Below are positions 1-11,465 of a DNA stretch of 64,000 nt, piece after piece. The DNA is from Acephala macrosclerotiorum. Lineage: Eukaryota > Ascomycota > Leotiomycetes > Helotiales > Mollisiaceae. Under the pieces are notes generated by a model. The model did no database searches. It saw only the letters and a list, made by a program, of their open reading frames with translations, and was not told the DNA's origin. The translations under genes were made by a program, and so were the position numbers. Location of the stretch: the NCBI GenBank assembly GCA_014904845.1, contig MU119401.1, positions 38,328 through 102,327 of the forward strand. The letters are read 5' to 3'. Each line of letters opens with the position of its first letter. Position 1 is the first letter of the stretch.

Positions 1-948
1 GGCAAGCGCTCCTCCTCCCGCATCCAATACAAATAACAATACCACTACCCTAACACACTATGACCCCGAAATAGTCCTAAATCTACCTATTCTGCATCTG
101 CCCACCGCAAACACGTCTCAACCTAGATCCTCACGAAACACTCAGCTGTGCAATATAAAGTACCACTTATCACAGCAGCCATGACCTCGTCCCTACACAC
201 CCTCATCTTTCAATCCTTTTTCCAGACATGTGGCTCGATATATGTTTCAAAGAGCTTCACGAAAACCCCCAGCAAATGTAGAAAGGGTCTATTCTTGTAG
301 AGAACGATTGGTTTTGAGATGCCGGTGGAGTAAGAAAAGCCCGACGAGGAAGGGGTGATGATGCTGAGGAAGAGTGTTGGGATTATGAATGTCTTTCATG
401 TGAGAGTGAGTTCGACCAAAGTTCTCGATTAAGATTATATGCAGTAATCGACCTTAGAAAACGTTCAAACAGGTAACAATTAGGTTACAGCCGAATATAG
501 GTGCACCATATAACTTCTGCACCAATATCAGAGACAATCAAAGCCATGCGTCAAGCACCAAACAGGTAGTAAGCACCTCGTTAACCCAAACAAAACATAT
601 TCCCATTTTCTCACTCGAGAAATCTCAAGCTGATACGTAGATTGCGGCGCTTTTCAGACACTGAAGCTGGAATCAAGATTGGAACAAAAAAAATCAAGGA
701 GACTCGACACTTCAAAGACTCGATTGCTTGTAATTGTATTTCATTGCGTACGCATGCTGAAGCTGATGAGCACATCTACGTATGCTCAGCAACATACGTG
801 CCCGAAGTGTACCGTAAGCCATGAACGCAACCAAGTCCCAGGCCTCCATCCACCCATTCATGAAGAAACAGCAGCGCCATAGCAACCAGCCACCCATACC
901 CATCCATTGCATTAGCTTATCCTCGTCCATCATCAATTCGCAAGATAT
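1..948. other. intergenic, no gene seen
   Basis: Region downstream of RAD7. Only short overlapping open frames of under 80 codons occur here, with no recognisable domain and no repeat. It probably holds the RAD7 3' UTR and terminator close to position 948. Confidence 0.5.
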
Positions 949-2988
949 TTAGATAGTCCTACCCTCCCCATCTTCAGTCCCCTCGATCTGCATTCCCAAA
1001 GCATTCGGAACACCAATCAAAATCTTCCCCTTCGGAACCCTCACATCCCTAACACCAAAGTTCCCAAACACCTTTAATGTCTTCAAATTTGGACAGCTTC
1101 TGAAGATGCTACCAGCAATAAAATCATTAACCTGCTGACAGAAACTAAGATCAATAGTCTGCAACTCAGGATACGTCTTCTCAGCAGTGAAGACTGATTC
1201 AAAAGCTTCCCTCGAGATATGACGGCAGGAATGAACATTGAGATGCTTGAGCGTCTGTCCAGAATGCGCCATCAAAGCTTCGAAACCGAGAGAGCCGAGA
1301 CCAACACCATCTGGGTTCTCTCGAGGCTCAGCAGCGTCGATGTGGCGGCATTTATGCAAATCAAGATACACCAAGGGCAGATTTCTCCACTCCGCGAAAA
1401 GATTGGCGAAGGCTTGGTCAGTGAAGACTTCGTTGTCGACGAGGCGGAGCTTAGAAAGATCTTTGCATTTTTTGTGGATGGCTTCGAGGACGCTGTCGTC
1501 CAGTTGGCTAATATTTGAAAGGGAGAGAGTACGTAGGCCGGCGCCGATGCTGTTGATGACTTCGACGTAAGGTGCGGAGGTAGTCTGTTCACGGGGATTG
1601 GTGATTTCGAGACTGAGGTATTTGAGATTGGGGAGGTTGGCGATGTGGGCGATTCCGGGGTCGGTGACTTTTTGGTTGTGTGCTACTTTGAGTCGTTGGA
1701 GGTCGGGACAGGTCTTGGATAGGACTTCGAGTTGTTCGTTGCCGAAATGGCCGTCGGTCCAGTATACTTTCAGTGCTTTGAGATGTGAACCCTTCTCAGT
1801 GAGATACTTGTCCCATCTCTCGTCATCAATCAGGTTCGCACCGTAGAGGCTCAGTGACTCCAATTCGACTGTGGTTCCGAGAAGGTGATCCATAACTTCG
1901 TTCTTGAATTGAACAGCATTCCGGAGACGCAAATGCTTGATCTTAGGCATAATCTGGAAGATGCGAATGTAGTCATCAGAAGACAATTTGGATCCGTCGT
2001 AGATAGTGATGCTGTCATATTCAGGTCGAAGGAAAAGATCCAGAATCGACGGATTCATGAGGCGCTTCTTGCAGAGTATACCTGAAAGTCGGTCGACCAA
2101 TGCAGGTGGAAGATCGCCGAAACTCTCTGCCATATCGACGTTCTTTGCCAGGGTTTCGATGCACAGCGTCATGAGGTCCTTTGCACCAGGGTATATGCCA
2201 TCGAGAAGGTTGCTCTGCAACTGTCTTCGTGCTCGACCTTGCTGTGTCTTCCTCTTCTTCTTAGCTGCGCCTTCTTCCTTGTCCATATCCTTGGAGCATT
2301 TCGGGCAGAGAAGTCCTCCATCGGGACCAGCTCGGCTGTATGCTGTGACACTGAATCTTTTCTCGCAGATCTCGCAATTCTCCATCTGGCCTGGTAGAGG
2401 TGCCATACTCTCCTGGAAGAATGCTCGGGCAGCCTCATCCTCGTCGGTAACCTCATCGTCGGAGTTGAATTGGCGTCGGCGTTTCTGGAAGTGCTTCGAG
2501 GCTTTGATTTTGGCGATCGCTTTCTATATAAGGGGTGAGCAAAAGTTACCGCCTGACAGCAGTATGCTAACCTCTTCTTCCTTCTTTCTCTTGGCTTCTT
2601 GTGCCTTGGTTTCCTTCCGGCGAGGTGGAGCAGCAGGCTCGGGCTCTGCAGCTGGAGAGGGAGCATTACTATCGTCTCCTGCGGCTTGAACTGAGGCTAG
2701 AGCAGCAGCTCGTCGTGCGTTGGCATCTTGTCGAATTTGGTTGGCACTGATATTGTGGGACTGAGGAGTTAGCAAGGACTTGGTGAATGGGGATTCGAAT
2801 ACTTACTGCCAGGAAATCTGTTAACGCAGATTGCCTGTATCGTTAGCGGGGTCCAAGCCTTATTGAGTCGCGATACTTACGGTCCTCTAATGGCGCGAGC
2901 ACCTCGTTGAGGAGGATTTGGCGGATTCGGAGCAGACCTGGAAGAAGATTAGAAAAGGGGTACACGTAAAGCTCTTCAACACCTACAT
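949..2988 (-). CDS. RAD7: DNA repair protein Rad7 (LRR protein)
   Basis: Rad7 homologue of 616 aa in my five-exon model: AT at 2988-2987, then 2937-2881, 2834-2807, 2760-2572 and 2523-949. In the family, Rad7 binds Rad16 in a nuclear ATP-dependent complex that recognises UV lesions in non-transcribed DNA and is part of a cullin ubiquitin ligase. Seen here: an N-terminal segment with the IRGP and SALTDFL motifs typical of fungal Rad7, a charged linker with an Ala/Pro stretch and a KRKKEEE run, a short zinc-ribbon-like piece (CEICEKRF, then CPKC) and about 12 leucine-rich repeats with LKYLSL or LKTLKV type strands to the C terminus. The introns are 46-49 nt. The start codon appears to be split by the first intron: no other in-frame ATG follows the upstream stop. 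The partner gene RAD16 lies divergently next door. Confidence 0.9.
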
Positions 2989-3678
2989 CTTAGCCGTGAA
3001 TTTCCTCCAAAATGCGTCCAAATGTCGACGAAGGAAGGTTACCAAAGTTCTCTCCAAGCGATCGGGTTGGTCCCGCAGATCTTGACGACGGCAAGTGTTT
3101 GTTCGCAAGATCAATGCTGATGTTTGAAGAGAAATCCCTCGTATATTCCCCTAGTGTTGAACAAAGGAAGGCTCTCATCCAATGCTCGTGCCTGACAAAT
3201 TGAGCGATAACGACGGCGTGCTTGAGTCTCCACAAAAACGCGACTTGGTTGGCTCACAGCGCACGCAGGTCACGTTTTCTCGCGGAGTTCGCGTTAAGGG
3301 GGTTTTTACTTTGGGTGGCGGGAACATCGAAGCCCGTTTCTTACTTTCTCCTAAATCTATTCCCATCAACAGTTCATCGAGGAATCTAACCTCAATTGTT
3401 CTCGAGGAGCTACGACAATTGTATTCCTCTGTTTGTACGGAGGTACTCACTTCTGCCTATTTCACTGTCCTCGAAAGCATCAAGCATCACGATAAGAATT
3501 TCCCCCACTCCCTGGAACATTCGCCAATCGTGCATCGGCCTGCCTGGAGCGCGAGTTCACGATCGAGCCACTTCCATCTCGACATTTTCCCATTCACTAT
3601 TTATGTTTTCATTGTAATACTTAGTCTTTTTGCGACTTAACAAGAAGTTCTTCCTCCATCGGCACTTCCATCTGCAAG
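2989..3678. promoter_or_regulatory. shared divergent promoter of RAD7 and RAD16
   Basis: A 690-bp gap separates the two start codons of the divergently transcribed repair genes. Open frames inside it (for example 3182-3640) have no recognisable domain. Joint control of the two complex partners is an inference from the arrangement. Confidence 0.5.
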
Positions 3679-6600
3679 ATGGCGCCTTCCGTTACTCCTC
3701 GAGGCAGAGGCCGGCCAAGAAAGGTCGATAGCCTTACCACCAGTGCGACCAGCTCGAGGACTTCTTGTAAGTTCCTCCCAACACATCCGCCTTTGTGCCT
3801 GCCATTTCATGTTTCGCACCTTCTTGCGATTACCAGTAATTGTTGGCTAACCTGCCTCAGCAACCAAACCTGCAGCCCGAAACTCGCGAAGACAATCAAG
3901 CATGGCCAAACCTCAAGACAAAGACATCAAGGCAATTCCAGACTCTGACGGTCTGTCTACCATGGACACCGATGACCTTCCAGAGCTCTCGAACCTCCGA
4001 GAATACGTCAGTGCCTGCCAGCAGAAACAGAAAGGCAAAGGTCGCGATTCATTGTCCTCCGTTTCGATTGGCCATGATTACAACGAGAGCAGTGGATATT
4101 CTACACCTGCCACAAGCGCAGCTGCTACACCCGCAGAAGTACAAAAACCATCTACTGGAAGAAGAGGCCGTCGCCCTGCAACCATGGCTCGCACTTCAGC
4201 TCCTACGCCCGCTGTGAACGCTGTCGCAAGAGCTGCTGCCCTTCGCAACAGCAAATTCTCCTTAAACTCTTCCAGCAGCAAGAGAAAACGTGTGCTCGAC
4301 TCTGAGGACGAAGACGACTCAGATAATAGCCCAGATGCACAACTCGCCAGAAGTCTGCAAGAACAAGAGGATGCTGCTGCGGCTGCGATCAACAATATCT
4401 TCTCATCATCGCCTATGCGCCGAACACCCCGCAAGGTCCAGAAGATCCTTCCTAAGACCGATTTCGCATCCGAACTTGAAGACAGTCAGGATGACAACGA
4501 TTTCGAGATAATGGATACAGCCTCAACTGCTTTTCCAACCAATAAGGGTAGGGGCAAAGTCAAGGTTGAGCTTGGTGCTAAAGGCACAAATCCCGTCTCC
4601 TTCAGTACCAAAAAGAAATCAACTTTCATCAAGGACCCGGAAGATTCCGACGGCTTCGCCGAGATCGACGACTCTGATGATGATTCTGACGCGCCTATTG
4701 CAATGTTCTCCGCACATAAGTCTGCTGCCCTTAAGAAGGGCCCAGGAAAGCCTGTATTCAAGAAGCCTGCAATCCCGTCACCAAGACGCGGCCGACCAGC
4801 AAAGTCAGCTGTTGCGGGTCCATCCAAGTTGAAGAGAGAAGACACCAAGGCATCGGCATCAAGCCTCACCAGTATTGCACCCACTGATAGCGAGTTCACG
4901 ACTGAGTCGGAGCTACTCTTGGATGAATCGGACACAGATGATTCTTCGGATGATGACATTATCGCACCACTCACTGCTGCGGTTGCATCTTCATCTCGTG
5001 GTGGTCGTCGTGGTCGCATTTCTGGTCGGGAGGCGATGAGACGTATCAATCGTGCAGAAGAGGCATCCGGAGGCAATCGCAGAGCTAGAAGAGAGCGTCA
5101 ACGACTTGAAACTCACCATCCCGAGTTGCACACCATGTGGCAAGACCTGGAGAACCTCCCCAAGATTGGTTCTGTTAAGATTGAGCAGCCCAAGAATATC
5201 AATCGCGAACTCAAGCCATTCCAACTTGAAGGTGTCGCCTGGATGAGAGCTATGGAAGACACCGAGTGGGGCGGTGGCTTGCTTGGTGATGAGATGGGCA
5301 TGGGCAAGACAATTCAAGCTGTCTCGCTCATCATGTCTGACTGGCCTGCCAAGCAGCCATCCCTTGTCCTCATTCCACCTGTCGCGCTCATGCAATGGCA
5401 ACAAGAAATCGCTGACTACACCGATGGAACTTTAAAGACGTTCGTCTTCCATGGAACGAACCGACAAACCAATAACATCACGGTGGAGGAGCTGCAGAAG
5501 TACGATGTCATTCTTATGTCCTACAACAGTCTTGAATCCATGTACAGAAAGCAAGAGAAGGGGTTCAAGCGCAAGAATGGTATGCACAAGGAACAGAGTG
5601 TCATCCATCAAATCCAGTTCCACCGAGTCATTCTCGACGAGGCCCACAACATCAAGGTACTTCAGCTTGTCTCTTCGCATTGTAAACCTAGCTAATCTTT
5701 CTGCAGCAACGTACTACGGGCTCGGCCAAGGCTTGCTTCACTTTGAAGGCAGACCATAAATGGTGCTTGTCCGGTACACCACTGCAGAATCGTATCGGCG
5801 AATTCTTCTCCCTTGTTCGATTCCTCGACATCAAGCCATTTGCCTGCTACTTCTGCAAGCAATGCCCTTGCTCTCAATTGAACTGGGAGATGAACGAGGA
5901 CAATCGTTGCAAGGGTTGCAATCACAGTGGCATGCAGCATGTCTCCGTCTTCAATCAAGAACTCCTGAATCCCATTCAGAAGTACGGAAATAAGGGTCCT
6001 GGTGCCGAGGCGTTCCGCAAGCTTCGAATCTTGACGGATCGCTTTATGCTTCGACGCATCAAGCGTGATCACTCTTCATCTATGGAACTTCCTGCCAAGG
6101 AGATCTACGTCGATCGCCAATTCTTTGGAGAGGAGGAGAACGACTTTGCTGGTAGTATCATGAACAATGGTACTCGTAAGTTCGAGACCTACGTCGCTCA
6201 AGGTGTCCTTCTCAACAATTACGCCAACATCTTCGGTCTCATTATGCAGATGCGTCAAGTCGCCGACCACCCAGATCTGATCTTAAAGAAGAATGGCGAA
6301 GGTGGTCAGAACATTCTCGTTTGCTGCATCTGTGATGAGACTGCTGAAGAGGCAATTCGATCAGCCTGCAAGCATGACTTCTGTCGCGAATGCGCCAAGA
6401 ACTATCTTCACGCTTCTGGTGAGTATTCTTTCCCCATTGCTCTCTTCCACACTAACAATTCAGATGCACCCGACTGCCCAACTTGCCATATCCCTCTCAG
6501 CATCGACCTTGAGCAACCCGACATCGAACAAGATGAGCAACTGGTCAAGAAGTCCTCAATCATCAATCGCATCAAGATGGAGAACTGGACCTCATCCTCC

Positions 6601-7119
6601 AAGATCGAAGCCCTCGTTCACGACCTCCACGAGCTCCGCTCCAAGAACATGTCCCACAAATCCATCATCTTCTCCCAATTCACCACCATGCTACAACTCG
6701 TCGAATGGCGTCTCCGCCGCGCGGGAATCACAACCGTCATGCTCGACGGCTCCATGACCCCCGCCCAACGCCAAGCCTCCATCAACCACTTCATGACAAA
6801 CGTCAACGTTGAATGCTTCCTCGTCTCCCTCAAAGCTGGAGGCGTAGCACTTAACTTGACCGAAGCATCAAAGGTCTTCATCGTAGACCCATGGTGGAAT
6901 CCTGCTGCGGAGTGGCAGTCTGCTGATAGATGTCATCGGATTGGGCAGGCTAGACCTTGTAGTATCACGAGATTGTGTATTGAGGATAGTGTGGAGAGTA
7001 GGATGGTGCTTTTGCAGGAGAAGAAGGCGAATATGATTAATTCGACGATTAATGCTGATGATAGCGCAATGGAGAGTTTGACGCCGGAGGATATGCAGTT
7101 TTTGTTCAGAGGTAACTGA
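3679..7119 (+). CDS. RAD16: Rad16-type SNF2 ATPase with RING finger
   Basis: SNF2-family DNA translocase and putative E3 ligase of 1083 aa. My exons are 3679-3766, 3861-5656, 5707-6418 and 6464-7119. The N-terminal 400 residues are low complexity and acidic, beginning with an AT-hook-like RGRGRPRK. The helicase core follows: Walker A GDEMGMGKT, motif II LDEAHNIK, motif III SGTPLQNR, then an inserted RING finger (CCICDETAEE ... CKHDFCRECA ... CPTCH) and the C-terminal lobe with SLKAGGVALNL and the arginine-finger motif HRIGQ. It should act with Rad7 in global-genome nucleotide excision repair. The last intron (45 nt) is a multiple of three without stop, so a retained form would insert 15 residues into the RING; I treat it as an intron because it separates the RING Cys pairs. 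Confidence 0.93.
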
Positions 7120-8722
7120 ACAATTCCTATCATTGGGGTATAAGATTCTGGGTGTTGGGGAGTGTGAGATATGGATTTTGCTGCATGATTGGCTGCTTGG
7201 CTTTTGGAGGAACATTCTTTTTGGTATTCAGGAGGATAGCTGCCTGTTTCATTCGGGGTTAGCTGGCGTTGAGGGGAAATATCTTTCTTTTCAAGGAAAC
7301 AGGATAGTGAGATATTGAGCATGGGATGCAGTGTGTACAGGTAGCTTGGAATATACTAAGCTGCGTACGATTCACTCCGTGCGAAGGGAATTGGAGTATT
7401 GGCTATGAAGTACCATAGATATATCACGAATAGAGATTTTGCACCAATGACTTTCGCTTGGTAGTTATTTGGATGTGATGGTGTTGATGAGTAAGAGGAA
7501 ATATGAACAAGGCCTTCTTCCCAGGGCTCTCTCCCTACGTTGCCAACTCTATAGTCATCGCCAAGTAGGCTGCTCGCGAAACCCCCGCCCATGGGGGATA
7601 AAACCCCGTTTTGCCCCCGCTCTATGGGTCAGAATACAAGTAGTTTTTCGTTTGAGATTCTCTCATAAATAGAGTTTTATTATAACCTTTACCCTACAAA
7701 GATTTGTAATGCTTGAAATATATATAAAATATATAAACCGTATATAAAATATAAAATTTATATTTTTTCGACCGTGAACGTCCCAGGCAAAAGTGCGCGT
7801 AAAATGGGTTTCTAGCGGGTTCCAACGAAAGTGTTAAGATTGGAGGCTTTTTATGACTTTTGATGGCGTCTTGAGGCTTTGAGGTGTTGAAATACACGCT
7901 TCAACTCGCTAGAAAACTTAACGTGTTTACGCATACCCTTGGTTGGGATGTTTCACGGTCGAAGAGATAGTTTATATTCTTATGCAAGTCTTGGCACCTC
8001 ATGGGGCCATATAGAACTATCGGCTGGTAGGGCAAAATGAGTGGTATTGATGTCTAATCTGCCCTTCTAGCTAAGTGGGAATGCTCCCTTAAGAAAGTGC
8101 TCTCACCGCCGAGTCTTGGTCAGGCTAAGTGCATATATGAGCCGATGCATGATCAATCACGCGGCTTTATGCCAACGTGGTGCGATATTCCAGCGCATCG
8201 CTCCTCGATACCACCAAATTATGAGAAATGAACCAACAAGAACCTATGGTAGGCCCGTGGGTGGAGGAAAAGTATATCTTCAAACTATAAAGGGATTACG
8301 AGTGGGAGGGGAAAATATCAAAACTCCGCCTTATGGGTGCCCCGTGCGCCACCTATCGCCAAAAGAAACAAAAACTTTCGAAATAACCTTCAGAAACTCC
8401 AACCCGACATCGTCAACCCAAATAGCTATCCTTGACACGTCTAAATCCTTGATCGAATGCAAGGTTCACCAAGTCGAAGTCCACGTCAAGTTTAAGCTTT
8501 TTCGAACAGACTTAAACTTGGACTTGGCAAAAGAAATCCAAGTCCAATTCCAAGTTAAACTTCAATCTAACCTGGACGTAGCGAACTATGAATGAATGTG
8601 CTGGAAACTTTTAGTGGAGTTTTCATGGTTATGGCGGTGGGGTTTCTCTTACCTTTAGAACACAAAGCCTTGTTCTAGTAGCGACGGTCGAGATACAAAT
8701 ATCGAAAACAACGTGAACTCCG
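7120..8722. other. long intergenic, no supported gene
   Basis: It holds the RAD16 3' end, then non-coding sequence with an AT-rich stretch near 7690-7770. A 159-codon open frame at 8116-8595 has no recognisable domain and covers a palindromic repeat patch, so I do not call it a gene. Confidence 0.4.
8487..8547. repeat. nested inverted repeats
   Basis: CAAGTTTAAG at 8487-8496 is inverted perfectly at 8511-8520, and TTGGACTTGG at 8518-8527 is inverted perfectly at 8538-8547 with a 10-nt loop. Two alternative hairpins can form. Function unknown; it may be a transposon remnant. Confidence 0.6.
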
Positions 8723-10440
8723 CTAGGACAACCGAAAGTTATATAACTTGAACATTTCTATAAGTTCTGGCTTTTCTTTGCGGGATAAGAATTTACTTCC
8801 GAACCGCGAGTCTTTGCTCAACGCGTCAAGAAATTGTTCGACAATAGTTCCAAACTTGTCGACGCCCTCCATTTGGTTGCCGGGTAAAATAGCATCCGAG
8901 CTAGAATCATTCTCCGTAAAGTCTTGATATCGAATTTTTGTGTCCCCAGATAGTAACTCGTGGAATATGGACATGTCTCCTTCACACATAAAGCCAGTTC
9001 TTGATATTGACTGAAAAACATGATTGAAAAGTCTTTCTTGTCCGACTAGAGAACCGGAATGGGACTCTAATCTCGCATAATTGTCTAGAGCCAAGCGCTT
9101 GAAAAGGTCACTAAAAAGATTGTAAACCCCTGAGAAGTCTAACGGCTCCAGGGAACCATTCTCGATAGCAAGTTTCTTCAGCCAATAAGCACAATATATA
9201 TCGAGGTGTGTCTTAGCCTGTGTATGCCAGTTGAGGATACTCGCGAACTGGGACGTTGCCAGTTTCTGCTTGAAGACTTGAAAAACTGCAGATATCATGA
9301 CGTTGAGCTGTCCTTGCTTATCGTTCTTTTCTGAGAATATTCGGCGAATCTCAAGGTCGGTGAGCAACGTTTGCTGTACAGCGAGAAAAAATGTCTGCCA
9401 CATTATACCAAGAAATGTGCCCATGGTTGAAACCTTAGGCAACATTTTCAGCAAGGGTACTAAGAAGTTTCGTTCTCGTTTTGTGGCATCTTTAGAACGC
9501 AATCGGAAATTTGCCCACCGTGAATCCCCATTGAAGGGTTCGACGAGTTCAATGGTGCTGGGGCTGATATTGGTGTTGATTCTAGGACGGGAAGAGATAT
9601 ATTGGATGGCGAGGCCACTGTCGGAGGTAGTACATTGAAAGTATCCTAATGAAAGAATTGTGATAGATCGGGATGATTCAGATCATTCGCCGCATCTAGA
9701 AAGGGAAGTTGACTCGGAGAAGATGTTGTGGCCAATACGGGTTGAAATGGGACCGACGCTTGACTTGGATAGAGAAGACCAGATTGGGCGGGCAAGTCGC
9801 TGGCAATTTCATACTCGGAGAAGGGATCACAGTGTGCTGCAGAAATGGGTAGGTATTCCATATTGTGACCTGCGGAATTAAATGTCTCTGAATTCGAGAA
9901 TTGCTCACTTGGCTGGGCCGTATCCCACTGGGTAGTTGAGAGCCCCGAAGGGTCGAATTCTGGGCGCTGTTCATTGATCGGATTGTCAATTGTAGAGATG
10001 ATCGCGTCTTGCAGATCGTCGGTGCAATGGGTCCAAAGGTCGAACTGTATCGTATCGTCTGTATCCAGTGAGCTGGAATCCAACGTCAAAGATTTGACGT
10101 GTTCGAGGTTCCGATCATTGGACTCGAAAGACCATCCTGGTGTGGCATCATGGTATTACTGCACCAGCAAGATTCCTGAATGACTCGGCTCTTGCACAGC
10201 TCGAGGGGAAAGGCTCTGACATCGTGATTAGCTGGTGATGAAGACCCGTGAGGTTTTGTAGAAGTGTTGAAGAGGACGAAAAGGGAGCCGTTTGGAAAAG
10301 TTCGATAAATCCGTGAGGCTGAGGATATCCCGTACACCTTTCCAAGCAGCCAGTAACAAAGCAATGCTGGTTTGCTGGTCGCCCATTGCGGTTAGTGCAT
10401 TGCGACCCCATGCGTTGTCAGCCTGGGGGACGCGTGTTGC
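8723..10440 (-). pseudogene. unrecognised, apparently broken gene
   Basis: Three coding-like segments follow each other on the minus strand but do not join simply. Segment A (about 10440-10228) reads ALTAMGDQQTSIALLLAAW and ends in a stop. Segment B (about 10130-9646) is acidic and Ser/Pro-rich like the activation region of a fungal regulator; it ends in TAG at 9648-9646, yet the same frame continues beyond the stop with about 60 more Pro/Ser-rich codons. Segment C (9502-8723, extendable upstream to about 9660 without an ATG) encodes about 260 residues that look helical and globular, ending in NFRLS. I do not recognise the family. Either introns I could not place join the pieces, or this is a decayed gene, perhaps a transcription factor that has lost its DNA-binding domain. 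Confidence 0.35.
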
Positions 10441-10489
10441 TTTTCAAGGCTGCAGGAACTGCGCTAGCCGAGAATGGACAGAACTTTTT

Positions 10490-10690
10490 TGCCGGTCGAG
10501 AATACCCTTAGACTCAGAGTTGATTTTTTCTTTCGCTGGTTCCATTTTAGCCTCTGGACGTGAGCAGCAGCTGCTTTAACCTGAGCTGAAGGGGAGCATA
10601 CTTGAGCCGAGGGTGAGCGTACCTGATCAGAGCCTGAGCCTGCCTGAGCAGAGCCCGAGCAGCGCTTAAGCATCCTGGGCATGCCCTAAG
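10490..10690 (-). repeat. dispersed repeat copy 1
   Basis: On the minus strand this matches the plus-strand sequence at about 62230-62390 over some 150 bp, including the shared strings CAGCTGCTGCTCACGTCC (CAGCTGCTCACGTCC in copy 2) and GGAACCAGC followed by an A-rich run. Most differences are C/T or G/A exchanges, as RIP produces. Both copies start in a run of GCTCAGG-type units. Probably a transposon fragment. Confidence 0.65.
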
Positions 10691-11465
10691 TCATCATACT
10701 TCGGGTCCAATTTTGGCGCTCTATGCGCCCCGGCTACAGTTTCCTAGCCGAGTCTGCCAAGGCACCCTCATATAACTCACGTATAAAGAACGCAAGAACA
10801 TCGTGGAGAACATATTAGAACGACTTTTCTCATCTTGAAATACATTTTCTTTATACCATAACAGCGAAAAAAAAAAATTTCTGCGGTATTGAAAGTGGTA
10901 AAAGCGCAGATCTTGAGGGGTATATTTGCTATCAAGGCTCGGCCCGCCCCTGAATAGCCGAGGAATTGGCGCCCAAGGAGGTAAAACCATCCCAATAACC
11001 AGCTACGCTGGCGGTAAATGCCGGTCACCAGTAATCTAGCCCTCGACGGCATGGGTTGGAATCCCATTATCAACTTTATTTTCATATTGCTAACCCTTTA
11101 TCTTGAATTTTGACGGTTGCAGAAACCAAAGAAGACTAACTTGAAAATATATAAGTATTCCCTTATTAATCTCTATAAAACCAAAATAGCATCTTTTATT
11201 ATACACTTTAACCGCTCCATTTTCACTCGTATACATAACTCTATCTCTACGCGCTATATTACCAACTTCTCCACGTAGTTGCAAGTTACTCGTATTTACT
11301 TTTAGTGTTTGAAGAAACAAAGTGATATTGACTTAAGATTATACTTGGAAACTCTACTCATTCGCTACCCACCCCACCACAAGCTCGGCCTATTCCCAAA
11401 CTGGCTTTGTTTTATAAAAAATAGTTCATTTCTTCTAGCTTTACATGTTTTAAGATAAAGGTAAA
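10691..11465. other. intergenic, AT-rich, no gene seen
   Basis: Downstream of the non-reducing PKS. Open frames here are short and unrecognisable. AT content rises from about 11090 to 11465. It probably marks the left border of the polyketide cluster. Confidence 0.45.

Noticed and set aside
3182..3640. 152-codon frame between RAD7 and RAD16
   Set aside because: Lies in the shared promoter and 5' UTR region, shows no domain and no family likeness.
8116..8595. 159-codon open frame on the plus strand
   Set aside because: No domain, biased composition and it crosses the nested palindromes; likely chance.
11000..11075. tRNA-like 3' half (ATGGG-TTGGAAT-CCCAT) near 11052
   Set aside because: A 5-bp T-arm with 7-nt loop can be drawn, but the conserved TTC is TTG and no matching acceptor 5' strand or D-arm is found upstream.
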